This document shows, piece after piece, positions 47,205-56,960 of a stretch of DNA of 64,000 bases. Source of the stretch: Inia geoffrensis (taxonomy: Eukaryota; Chordata; Mammalia; Artiodactyla; Iniidae); contig CM070918.1 in NCBI GenBank assembly GCA_036417435.1, forward strand, positions 31,503,523 through 31,567,522, written 5' to 3'. Both the position numbers and the translations under genes were made by a program. Each line of letters opens with the position of its first letter. Within the stretch, counting starts at the first letter, position 1. The notes beneath the pieces are model-generated. The model did not search any database. It saw only the letters and a program-made list of their open reading frames with translations, and had not been told where the DNA came from.

Positions 47205-47720
47205 TTGTTTACTCATTCAACAAATATTTAGCAAGTACTTCCTACATTGCAGGCCCTAGGATAAGGCTGGGCATGCAGTGGTCAGCAGAAATGGTCACAA
47301 TCCACAGAGCTTACTCTCTAATGGGGGAGATGACATGAATCAATCAAACAGATTTATGTGAAATCATAACCCTGCCGCATGCTATAAAGTGACCATGGGA
47401 GACTTCCTCAAAGAAATAATATTTGAGTTAAATATTAAGAATGAGTTAACTTGGTTAAGACAGAGCGAAAAGCATTCTAGAAAGAAGGAATGGCATGTGC
47501 TAAAGCTGGGAGGAAGCAGGGTGAATCCAAAGGATTCGAAGTTCCCCAGTGTGACCACAGGGGACAGTGAGGGGGGTGGTGACCGCAGACTGGGCTGGAG
47601 AGGCTAGAGACACCATACAAGGTTCCCAAGCCAGAAGTAGCTTTTATCCCAAGGGCAGAGCACTGGGACCCCGTTGCAAGGTTTTAACCTAGGGTAGGGG
47701 AGTGGTGTGGCCAGATTTGC
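47205..47720 (-). repeat. L2 element
   Basis: Reverse-complement L2 order holds over about 500 bp: 'caacaaatatttagcaagta', 'cttactctctaatgggggag', 'atttgagttaaatattaaga', 'aaggaatggcatgtgctaaa'. Confidence 0.8.
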
Positions 47721-48110
47721 ATTTTGAAAAGATCATTGTTATATATCTTGAGAAGATTTCGAGTTTCTTGAGATCAAAAAGGCCAGAAAATTAGGCTTAG
47801 GTAGGGTGGGGTGAAACATGAAATGTCATGGCGCTTGACTCAACCAGGGCTTCGACACTGTCAATGAGGATGAGCTTGTCTTCTTCCCGGCCACCTCCCA
47901 ACCCCATCCCTGGATCATCTATTTGTACCCATCCATATTCACACACGGGAGCGTCTTGTAACTGGCAGAAGGTGAAAGTAGGAAAAGGAGGGAGGCAGAC
48001 TGATGGGGATGACACAGCGTTTGCTCCCTGCCCAGCTCCTGGGCCTGGATTTGAACCCACGTCATGAGAAGGGTGAGAGCTCGAAAGCGACGGAACAGAG
48101 GCTGGTGCAA
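47721..48110. other. Unassigned sequence
   Basis: No recognised family. Confidence 0.4.
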
Positions 48111-48114
48111 CCTG

Positions 48115-48345
48115 CTCCTACAGATGCTTTCCTCACAAAGCCTTCCTTGGCCACTCAAGTTCAGGTAAGCCCCTAACAGGCCTCCCTGTTTCCATCGTAA
48201 AATGACCAAATGCATGTATTCACTTCTTGCTAGTTGTGTCTTTTGCTCTTCTCTTTATCTCTATAACTTAGCATGGTCCCCTCCATATAGTAGGTGCTCA
48301 AAAAGCCTTGGTGCAATGAATGAATGGAGGATCAGTGAGTTATGA
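48115..48345 (+). repeat. L2 3' end
   Basis: 'ctcacaaagccttccttggc', 'cttagcatggtcccctccat' and 'atagtaggtgctcaaaaagc' with 'gaatgaatgg' at the end are plus-strand L2. Confidence 0.7.
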
Positions 48346-48349
48346 CTTC

Positions 48350-48600
48350 AGCAGCATCAGGGGACATTAACTTTTAGGGAAACTGCTAGGGCAGGCTAAA
48401 GAAAAATATGAAGAAGTTAGGGTAAGGAAGATAAACAGGGAGGGATCCTTTTATTCTAGGGTGGCCAGGGAAGCCCGCTCTGATGATATCTGAGTAGAGA
48501 CCTGAAGGAAGTGAGGGAAGGAGCCATAAAGATATCTGGGGAAGGAGCTTCCCAGGCAGAAGGAAGGGCAAGTACAAAAATGACAAAGAATTGTTAGAAT
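48350..48600 (-). repeat. L2 fragment, opposite orientation to its neighbour
   Basis: 'tggccagggaagcccgctct', 'gagtagagacctgaaggaag' and 'tctggggaaggagcttccca' match reverse-complement internal L2. It abuts a plus-strand L2 end. Confidence 0.75.
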
Positions 48601-49230
48601 TCATGAGTGAGTTACAGTTGATGCCATATTTTCTTGCCTGAGGATTTGAAGGATGGCGTGTCATTCCCTGAGGTTAAGACCCTTGGCACAGACAAAAAGT
48701 GGGACCTCCCTGGCTATTATCAGCAGGAACCACTCTAGGACACCTTCAAGTAGCCTCACAGGTAAGATTTCTGGAAAGTGGAGCCAGAGGGAAAAAAAAT
48801 AGCGGTTATCAAGTGGAACTGTAGCTTCAGACTGGGTGTTATCAGAGGACATGGGAGGCACCCCTCATGGGAGCACCGGGGGAGGTCCCAGAAAATGTAT
48901 AATAGGAAGTTAGGGTAAGACATGGTAGTCCAGGAGAAAATTCTTTTTCTAACCATCTACTAGAAAGTTTCAGTACTATGGGGACTGGAGGTTAAGGAGA
49001 AAAGACCTGGCTCCTGATGACTTCTGACACATGAAAGTACTACTCACTTAAGCTGAGTCCTTCTTGGAAAGGTCTGACGCAGGGTGGTAGGCATGAAAAA
49101 CAATGCAGTGCATGAAAACACTTCATTCCACTTAGAAAGTCTTCTAATACGGAGATGGAAGCTTCCAGGACCCGACTCACCCTCAAATGACACACCCTTA
49201 AAGTCCCAGACCACACCTCTCATTGCATGA
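48601..49230. other. Unassigned sequence
   Basis: No recognised repeat or gene. Confidence 0.45.
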
Positions 49231-49234
49231 TCCC

Positions 49235-49400
49235 CTCACTGGCCACTGAGATCAAACTGGGCACCTTTCAATCTTTTGAGTTCATCCTGTTCCCTCCCAG
49301 ATTTTGCATATGCTATTCATTCTTTCTGGAATGCTTTGCCCTGTCTTACCTGAATTAATGCATCCTTAATATTATACTACATCCTCCAGTGTTTTCATTT
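49235..49400 (+). repeat. L2 fragment
   Basis: 'gcatatgctattcattcttt' then 'ctggaatgctttgccctgtc' and 'ttacctgaattaatgcatcc' match L2 ('cacatgctgttccctctgcctggaatgc'). Confidence 0.65.
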
Positions 49401-49423
49401 TGTTCATTTTAAAAAACAATGGA

Positions 49424-49795
49424 GGGACTCTCCTGGTGGCGCAGTGGTCAAGAATCCGCCTGCCGATGCAGAGGACATGGGTTCGAGCCCCGGTCCGGGA
49501 ATATCTCACATGCCGCGGAGTAGCTAAGCCCATATGCCACAACTACTGAGCCTGCGCTCTAGGGCCCGCGAGCCACAACTACTGAGCCCATGTGCCACAA
49601 CAACTGAAGCCCACACACCTAGAGCCCGTGCTCCGCAACAAGAGAAGCCACCACAATGAGAAGCCCGCGCACCGCAACAAAGAGTAGTCCCCGCTCGCTG
49701 CAACTAGAGAAAGCCCGCGTGCAGCAACGAGGACCCAACACAGCCAAAAATATAAATAAATAAATTTATTAAAAAACAAAACAAAACAAAACACA
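49424..49795 (+). mobile_element. CHR-type SINE, longer form, near complete
   Basis: It opens gggactctcctggtggcgca and keeps the extended body ('gccacaactactgagcc' twice, near 49530 and 49571; then 'caacaaagagtagtcccc'). It ends in an A-rich (AAAT)n/(AAAAC)n tail near 49795. At about 370 bp it is longer than the short form. Target duplications cannot be separated from the A-rich flank. Confidence 0.9.
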
Positions 49796-49864
49796 ACTGA
49801 ATGTAACTTTGTAAAATGACCTGATACCAAAAGCTCTATAAAAAGTCAAAGAAAAAACTTCCAG

Positions 49865-49965
49865 CTTTAGTACATGATAGGGTATAGCACTTCAGGTGTT
49901 TTAGCAGTGACTACACAACAAATATTCATCATCTACTGTATGCAAAACACCAGGCACCAAAACAG
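49865..49965 (+). repeat. Unclassified repeat, copy 1
   Basis: 'gggtatagcacttcaggtgt', 'tttagcagtgactacacaac' and 'ctactgtatgcaaaacacca' resemble, in reverse orientation, 51415-51510. The end 'actgtatgcaaa' suggests a MIR/L2-type terminus. Confidence 0.5.
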
Positions 49966-50420
49966 AGAACTAGAGAGAGAGTTCTCCTGTGGCTGTGACT
50001 TGAACCCAGGCTTCACTGGCTGTGTGATCCGGGACTCGGGTCTACAGCCCAGGGCCATCATGGGTTCTCAGAGAAGGTTATTCTGTCCGAAGACCCAGGG
50101 TTATATTTTTGTTTTATCAAGGCCCTGCTTCTGGCCCAAGCAAGGGGAAAGAAGACGCTTCAGAAAGCGCCCTCTAAACAATGCGTGTGTACGTAGCAAC
50201 AGCAAGTACCTGAAACTCTTAGTTTTACTCTTTTTGATTTTGCAACTATGTTTTTTGGTCTAACTTCACCATGGAAAGGCGGCCTCAGAAAGTAAGAAAT
50301 AGACAACTTTGTAATGCATCTGAAATATTATATCTATTTCTGTTTTTCAAACAAATTGTCGTGCTTTTGAACATAGAAACCATTCTGTCAGAGAGAGTGC
50401 CCATCTTAGAAATCATTTGT
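49966..50420. other. Unassigned sequence
   Basis: No recognised repeat or gene. The 129-codon frame 49874-50263 begins in the unclassified repeat and has no domain. Confidence 0.4.
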
Positions 50421-50803
50421 TGTTGGCTGAATGCTATTCCTCAAAAACGTATGTCAAAATCCTAAGCCCCAGAACCTCAAAATGTGATTAGACTTAGAGA
50501 TAGGGTCTTTAAAGAGGTGATTAAGTTAAAATGAGGGTGTTAGGGTTAGCCCTGATCCAATCTGACTGGTGTCCTTCCATGAGGAGGAGATTAGGACACA
50601 GACACAATGGAGGGAAGGCCATGTGAAGACACAGGGAGAAGATAGCATCTACAAGCCAAGGAGAGGGGCCTCAGAAGAAAGCAACCCTCCCAACACCTTG
50701 ATCTTGGACTTCCAGCCTCCAGAACTATGAGAATATGAACTTTTGTCATTTAAGCTACCAAGTCTGTGGAACTTTGATATGTCAGCCCTAGCAAACTACT
50801 GCA
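50421..50803 (+). mobile_element. MLT1 solo LTR (ERVL-MaLR)
   Basis: MLT1 order is complete: 'ggctgaatgctattcctcaa', 'gagatagggtctttaaagag', 'ggccatgtgaagacacaggg', 'ccttgatcttggacttccag', 'cctccagaactatgagaata', ending near 'agcaaactactgca'. About 383 bp. No internal region or second LTR is nearby. Target-site copies are not clear. Confidence 0.88.
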
Positions 50804-51089
50804 GCCATGTTCCATCCCTGTGTGAACATCATACCAGCCAAGTCCCTGGTACTGAGAGCAAAAATTTGAAATTCACCTCACTGTCACCCCCCATGCCCAA
50901 GATGCCCGAGGGTGAAGCAATCTCAGAACTGTTGTCTGCTGATTTATGTAATAGTGTGGAAGTTTTAGCATCTTCTGAACTCTTAGCAGGGGCTGAAACC
51001 CATCCCACATCTAAGGACCCCTTATTCCAGAAACACCCTGGACTTCATTCCTCTTCTGTCTCCACGTCCCATGAACACCCATGAAACAT

Positions 51090-51230
51090 GCCCTCCTATG
51101 GTTCTCAACCAGAGATGCACATAAAAATTATCTAATTAAATTATACTTGTCAAACATTCCTATGTTGGTTCTACCTCTGATCGCATGAATCAGAATCGCA
51201 GGAACCCAGATGAGGAAAAGACACATCCGC
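51090..51230 (+). repeat. MER5-like DNA transposon fragment
   Basis: 'atggttctcaaccagagatg' then 'cacataaaaattatctaatt' resembles the MER5/Charlie 5' text 'cagtggttctcaaccaggggt...aaaatcacctgg'. Decayed and partial. Confidence 0.45.
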
Positions 51231-51409
51231 CCCAAAAAAAGACAACATAATTGGAGATACCAAGGATAAGCAAGTAGCCCGTGCGGCACTTATTCTCTAG
51301 CATGCAACTAGGTCTTAGTATGGCAGAGTTTTATATTGTTCATTCTTCCATTCCAGAAATTAATTTTAAATTTCTCAAGTCTTAAGTCACATGAGAGCCC
51401 TTAACTCCT

Positions 51410-51510
51410 CTGCTTCAGTACCTGGAGCTTTGCATATAATAGGCAGCTAATATTTGTATAACCACTGCTGAAATACCTAAAGTACTGTATCTTATTAAGT
51501 ACTGAAGCTG
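51410..51510 (-). repeat. Unclassified repeat, copy 2 (inverted)
   Basis: Read on the minus strand, 'actttaggtatttcagcagt' and 'tattatatgcaaagctcc' parallel the copy at 49865-49965. The pair is about 1.5 kb apart and in opposite orientation. Confidence 0.5.
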
Positions 51511-51574
51511 GAAGTTTTTTCTCTGGAAACACTTTTTATAGAGCTTTTTGCATTTTACAAAATTGCAGTATAAT

Positions 51575-52425
51575 GGTTTTTTTTTTAATTGACAAAATGA
51601 AAACCTTGGAAGTCGTGGTGGATTGTTACTTGGGTGGTCACACCTTTGTGTAGCTTCTTCCCAGCAGGACTCCAGCTTGGTCATGTGATTAGCTTTGGCT
51701 CCTGGTAAGCGCCAAATGTGATGCAAGCAGAGGCCTGATAAACTCTGGGAGCAGCACAACAGAAATAGAATGTGAGCCACAGACATTTTCAAATTTCTAG
51801 CAGCCACATTTTAAAAAGTAATGAAGTTAATTTTAATATAGTATATCTTATTTTGCCCATGTGTAACATATTATCATTCCAAAATGGGATCAATATTTTT
51901 AAAATCATACTAGAGATATTTTACCTTTTGTTTTTCAGGTGCAGCTTTCAAACTCTGGTGTGTATTTCGTACTTAAGGCATATCTCGATTCAGACTAAAC
52001 GTATTTCAAGTGCTCTACAGCCACATGCAGCTAGTGGCTACTGTACCGGGCAGTGCAGTCTTGGATGTTGGGACTTGTCCTCGGAAAGCACTTGCTCTTG
52101 GGGTGCTCCCTCTGGGATCCCATCCTTCATGTTATGAAAAGCCCAGCCAAGCCAGGAAGAGGGCCCATGGAGGAGAAACAAGACATGGCCAACAGTCCCA
52201 GGTGAGCTCCTAGCTGGCAGCCAGCATTCCAACTTGCCATCTCAGAAATGGATCCTCCAGCCACATGGGAGCCATCCCCACTGAGGCCGCATGGAGCAGA
52301 GGTGAGCTCTCCTTCTCAAGCACTACTTCAATTGCAGAATCTTGAGCAAGGGCATAGCTGCTGCTGTTTTAAGCCAGTGAATCACGTGGTGATTTGTTAA
52401 GTAGCAACAGACAACCCAAACAGAA
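51575..52425 (+). repeat. Probable MaLR-type LTR remnant, interrupted by a DNA transposon
   Basis: The left part ('ggtcatgtgattagctttgg', 'tgatgcaagcagaggcctga') and right part ('tgctcttggggtgctccctc', 'gggatcccatccttcatgtt', 'aagccagtgaatcacgtggt') read as one old LTR family. They are separated by a block of different sequence at 51755-52058. Confidence 0.5.
51755..52058. mobile_element. Non-autonomous DNA transposon (hAT-like) nested in an LTR
   Basis: 'aatagaatgtgagccacaga', 'tctagcagccacattttaaa', 'ggcatatctcgattcagact' and 'gccacatgcagctagtggct' match a family whose ends read roughly 'cagcgctgtccaatagaa'. The right end here, 'tactgtaccgggcagtgcag', is the decayed inverted copy of that terminus. 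The family name is not certain. Confidence 0.55.
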
Positions 52426-52492
52426 GATATCAAGGATACCAGCTGATGGAACATTAATGATTTTCTTCTCTCCCTCAGGCATCCATTCATTT

Positions 52493-52610
52493 TCTTTTTC
52501 TTTTTCTTTCTTTCTTTCTTTCTTTTTCTCTTTCTTCCTCCCTTCCTCCCTTTCCTTCCTTCTTCCTTCCTTCCTTTCTTTCTATCTATCTATCTATCTA
52601 CCTTTCCTGA
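52493..52610. repeat. Pyrimidine-rich microsatellite (CTTT/CCTT/CTAT)n
   Basis: A compound tract of CTTT, CCTT and CTAT units directly abuts the SINE at its right. The position and strand fit expansion of the SINE's A-rich tail. Confidence 0.9.
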
Positions 52611-52718
52611 CCGTGCTCCACAACTTGTGGGATCTTAGTTCCCTGACCAGGGATTGAACCCAGGTCCACGGCAGTGAAAGCACAGAGTCCTAACCACTGG
52701 ACCACCAGGGGATTCTCT
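52600..52718 (-). mobile_element. tRNA-derived SINE fragment, Bov-tA/CHR-1-like
   Basis: The reverse complement reads approximately ccctggtggtccagtggtta with B-box text 'gggttcaatccctggtcagg', then 'gaactaagatcccacaagtt'. It is a different SINE subfamily from the CHR copies above, and its tail merges with the microsatellite at 52493-52610. Confidence 0.8.
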
Positions 52719-52861
52719 CCATTCCTTTTCATTTTGACTCTTGTGTATATGCTCAGCTGGAGTCAACAGATGATGCAAAAGAAGTAAAAGTCTGGGTCAC
52801 CATATGCAAGGAGTTTATAGGCTAGCTCAGAAGCCACTGCTCAGTGGTGAAGGAGCATTAC

Positions 52862-53430
52862 CTTAGGAGCACACAGATGCGGGGTTCCAAACCTGGCTTT
52901 GCCACTGTATCAGCCTGCTCAGGACGCTACAACAAAACGTCACAAACTAGGTAGCTTAACAAAAAGTTTATTTTCTCACAGTTCTGGAGGCTAGAAGTCC
53001 AGGATCAGGGTGTGACAAATTTGGTTTCTGATGACAGCGCTCTTCCTGGCTTGCAGACGGGGCTTTCTTGCTGTGTTCTCACAGGGCCTTTCCTCTGTGC
53101 ATGCATGGTGAGAGACAGATATGTCTGGTGTCTCTTCCTCTTATTATAAAGACACCAATCCTATTGGATTAGGGCCCTATCCTTGTGATTTCATTTAACG
53201 TTAACTTCTTCCCTAAAGGCCATATTTCCAAGTGTAGTCACAATGGGGTTAGGGCTCCAGTGTATGAATTTGGTGGGGGCAGGAAGATACAGTTCAGTCC
53301 TTAACAGCCACTAACCTTCCGTGTAATCTTTGCCAATTCAGTTCACCACCCTGAGCAACCTTATTGCTATACGCTTTCTCATAAGTATGATATAAGGATC
53401 AAAGGAGATTATAGACATGAAAGAGAGAAC
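52862..53430 (+). repeat. MIR element split by an MLT1 LTR
   Basis: The MIR head 'gggttccaaacctggctttg' ends at 52905 and the core resumes at 53307 with 'gccactaaccttccgtgtaa' and 'ccaccctgagcaacctt'. The last five bases before the LTR are repeated after it. Confidence 0.8.
52906..53306 (-). mobile_element. MLT1 solo LTR with perfect 5-bp target duplication
   Basis: A 401-bp LTR opens TGTATCAG and closes TTAACA (TG...CA ends). The 5-bp duplication GCCAC sits at 52901-52905 and 53307-53311. MLT1 text is clear: 'tttattttctcacagttctg', 'cttgcagacggggctttctt', 'tggattagggccctatcctt', 'ggccatatttccaagtgtag'. The 5-bp duplication is what ERVL-MaLR integration produces. Only one LTR is present, so any full provirus recombined to a solo LTR long ago. 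Confidence 0.95.
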
Positions 53431-54720
53431 AGAAAAAGAATCAAAAATATTTTTAAAAAATAATAGAGGATATCCTGGCCTTTATTCCATCTTTGTGCAT
53501 TCTGGGAACCAATAAATGATGCTGAATAAACAAATGACAGAATGACCAAACGAAAAAACAAAACTAATGAATGGGGGAGAAAAATTATCATGACGCATGA
53601 AAGAACAAAATAAAAATGTAGGCCTAGACCCAAGGATTCCTGCTGGGTAGATGATGGAGTCAATTATAACAATGACGAGGAGAAGATTGAAGGGGAAGAG
53701 GAGGATGGCGGATATTCTGAGCACGTACCATGTTCCAAGGAACATGCAAAATGAGGCCTATATTTCTATTCATTTGGATTATTATTGAGGCAACAAGGCA
53801 ACCCTCTAAAGTAAGCACAATTAGCTTAGGTCTCTTGAGAGAGGAACCAAAAACCTGACTGAGACATTTCAAGTCAATCAGAACAGAAGTCAGAGGTAGG
53901 AAAGAAAAATGATGAGACCACCTTTAAAGGAGATGCCATTCTGTATCTGAGGGAAAAAATGAGGGCAACAGGAAAGATGAAGACCGGAGGCAGGTAAGAG
54001 ATTTTTGCATAATGTCTTGAGGAGAAGGAGGAAGAAGACAGAAGAGGAGGAAGATGAAGGGGAAAAGGGGGAAAGAGATCTAGAAGGAGCGATAAAATTA
54101 GTCGTGGTGGACCAGTGGATGTGGCAGCTGCGGCACCAACAGGGCCAGCTTCGTGGGCATGTGGCCTGTGCAGGTGCACAAGGCCTCACACTTAGAAGGG
54201 CTCTGTGCCTGGTTAATGCTCTCGTGTCACCATCTTGAAATTCTTAATTTTGGATCATTTTGCACTGGGCCTCACACAGTATTACGTGCGGTCCTAATGG
54301 TGTAGTATGAAAGCTTTTATGAGCTGAACTTTTTCTATGAAATGTGATGGAGATCATTGCACACACGTGAGCCCATTTCCAAAGACGGTGAATAAGCACA
54401 GACAGTAAGGACCCAGGAGGGGATGGGAAGAAAGTCAGTAGACTCCAGTGGCTAAGAGGCTGTGGAACAAAGAAGAGGAAGAGTCAGTATAGCCTGTGAA
54501 CACAACCCCATGGTGGTCCCTCTTCTCCAAGGAGCTGCCCAGTGGTCACAAAGAGGAAGATATGCTCATGCTGCCTACACTGGTCAGGTTAGAGGAGACG
54601 TCCTTAGTAGCAGAAAGCTGGTGTCCCAATGGCCATATCACGGAATGCCAGAATTCTGTAGTTCCTAGATTTTGCACTTGCTGCTGCTAAGCCTATTATT
54701 TAACATACAGAAAATCCTGA
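53431..54720. other. Unassigned sequence
   Basis: About 1.3 kb without recognised repeats. A purine-rich (GAA/GGA) stretch lies at 54018-54080; frames of 99-101 codons through it are low complexity. Confidence 0.45.
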
Positions 54721-54724
54721 AGAC

Positions 54725-54905
54725 ATCATTCATTCATCCATTCACTGATGCATCCAACATTTTATGAACTCTCAGGAATGCCAAGTGCCATGCTGGTCCT
54801 AAGAAAGAAGTAAGAATAAATAAGTTCATCTCTTCTTTCAGGAAGCTCTCAGTTAATGCCCTCAGAAGTATAACACATGCCCAAAGTATAAGGCAAGAAA
54901 GAGTT
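54725..54905 (-). repeat. L2 fragment
   Basis: 'catccaacattttatgaact', 'gccaagtgccatgctggtcc' and 'ttcaggaagctctcagttaa' match reverse-complement L2. Confidence 0.7.
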
Positions 54906-55415
54906 AAGTGCTGGCATCATGGAGTTAGCCTAGAGACCAGGGGGCCCTCTAAATTGGCCCTGAGTGGCAAGTGAATGGTGGAAAATTTGGGCTCAACTTC
55001 TACTCTCAGTCTCTTCATTTACCCTGCCAGCATCTCTTCTTCCAGGGGCATCTCAAAAAATAGCCTCTCCTCATAGCCAGTGTGAGTCCTCTTGTTTCCG
55101 ACCATCTGCAAGTACTAAGTCATGGCAACTCTTCCCCAAAGCTGTAGATGCACTGAGCTGGAACCCTCAGCTGAGCAAACACGAGCACACAGACTCTCTG
55201 GCTGAGTGGATGTGGGGAGAGGACATGGCGTGAAATGAGAACAAAGTGTAAAGTTCCACACGGCTGGACGGCATCCCATGCCATAAAACCCCAGCCCAAC
55301 CGAATGAATGTGGCGGCCCTCCACCTCACCAGTCTAGAACCAGCTGAACCAGGACCAAGTTAAGCCCCTGTTGAAAAAGCAAAACACTACACATCAATTC
55401 AAAACAAAACACTGC
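54906..55415. other. Unassigned sequence
   Basis: No recognised repeat or gene. Confidence 0.45.
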
Positions 55416-55419
55416 ATTC

Positions 55420-56220
55420 TTAAAGCCGCCTTCCTAGAAGTTCCTTGGGCCACTGCACTTTCTACCCCCTAACTCCCTAAGCTTTCATAAACACTTACCA
55501 TTTCATAAAACTTAGTTTTGCACATGATTTCTAAGCTGCCAAAAATGTACAGTGTGCACATCCTCGCCTGTTCCAACATGTTTTATAAACATGACAAGCT
55601 GTAGCAGCCACCCCAGATGTGTTCATAACTTATTTTTTTCATAATTTAAAATCTGTTTGACCTGATGTTTTTTGCTCCGTGCGCATTTCAGCTGTAAAAA
55701 AGGAACCCGAAATATTATTCATGTGGTGCTATGTTGTTACACCTAATTTCTTCTCAAGTTCGCACTAAACTACAATGTCTCTAGGACCTTAAAAAAGGCA
55801 ACAGCCGAGAAAGTGAGGAAATATGTCAAGGACTTGTAAATAAACAGCTGGCTCCCAACATATGGATTTTCTTCTATATTTTTCAGGTGCCACAATCTCC
55901 CATCCGTATCTGCCAGCCCTGCAGCACACGGCATAATTCAACTGTAATTGATAATGTAAGGGCAGATGGAGAGCACTGTCAGCTCCTCCCTTGGATCTCT
56001 GGGGACGCTGCAGAAATCAAAGCAGATGGCCCAATTGCATCTTCTTTATGTGTTGCTGCAAGCTCCTCTGTCTGCAGGATAATGGATCATTATGGCCTGC
56101 TGTGTACAAACACCAATATGCTTTTAAATCTGGTTCTCAAGCTTATGAAAAAGCACTATATTTTATATTAATTTGTGAAGCTGCACTTAACAAGGTCCCC
56201 TGTTGTTAATTTACGATTTG
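55420..56220. promoter_or_regulatory. Candidate conserved non-coding element
   Basis: About 800 bp with no visible repeat. Several enhancer-like words occur: 'aattcaactgtaattgataa' (55936-55955), 'ataatggatcattatggcct' (56079-56098), 'tttatattaatttgtgaagc' (56162-56181) and 'gttgttaatttacgatttgg' (56201-56220). A frame of 94 codons (55887-56171) crosses it but has no recognisable domain. The call rests on composition. Confidence 0.33.
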
Positions 56221-56340
56221 GAAGGGGGTGGGGGGGAAGTTCACATGGAGAGCTCATCCCCCCTCCCCACCACCTCCTCTCCTCCCCCACTCCAGCTCTC
56301 TCTTAGCCTGACCACCCCCCCTTCACCAGCCCTGCCTCCC
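56221..56340. repeat. G-rich and C-rich low-complexity stretch
   Basis: A run of G (ggggggg near 56230) is followed within about 35 bp by CCCCCC-rich sequence to 56340. It could form a weak hairpin or quadruplex. Confidence 0.6.
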
Positions 56341-56685
56341 ATGCAGCCAGTGGTGGTCAGCTGAAGGGAACACAGTATACAGATCAGCCGCTCTGATACT
56401 CAGTTGACGAACTGGATTCCAGCAGTCGGGGGCTTGCTGAACATGCCGCTGTAGAGGACGTTGGGTTTTAATGCGCCGTCAATAACATGGATAACGTAAA
56501 GGAGAAAAGTCTCAGAGCCACACTACCTCTTGCCTCCATCCTCCCGCTTCTCCAATGAGAAAAAAGAAGACAACGGGAGTTAGGGTACCCACAGCCTTCT
56601 TACAGTGTTCAGTGGGGAAGGCGCACGGCAACACTGCAAAATCAGACTTTCAATGGAACCCATGCATCCACTTTGAAGACAATCT
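56341..56685. other. Unassigned sequence
   Basis: No recognised repeat or gene. Confidence 0.4.
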
Positions 56686-56689
56686 GAAT

Positions 56690-56960
56690 CTTTGCCATTT
56701 CCTAATCGGCAAATCTTTTTAACCTCCTACTGTGTGCCAGAAAATATCCTAGGTCCAGAGGAGACCAGGGAGAATACAAACGACCTCAAGCCCTAGCAGC
56801 TCTCGGTTGTAGCTATCTCAACTGAAAACTTTTGAAGAATGTGATCAAGGCGTTGAGCTAGTCCAAGGCTACAATAGGAAGACGACAGTGGAACAAGTAA
56901 ATCCTGCTCAGAGGCCCAGAATTTGTGGCCTAAGGAGTAAGTAGGACTTGACGAGGTGAC
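56690..56960 (-). repeat. L2 fragment
   Basis: 'acctcctactgtgtgccaga', 'aaatatcctaggtccagagg' and 'agccctagcagctctcggtt' match reverse-complement L2. Confidence 0.65.
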
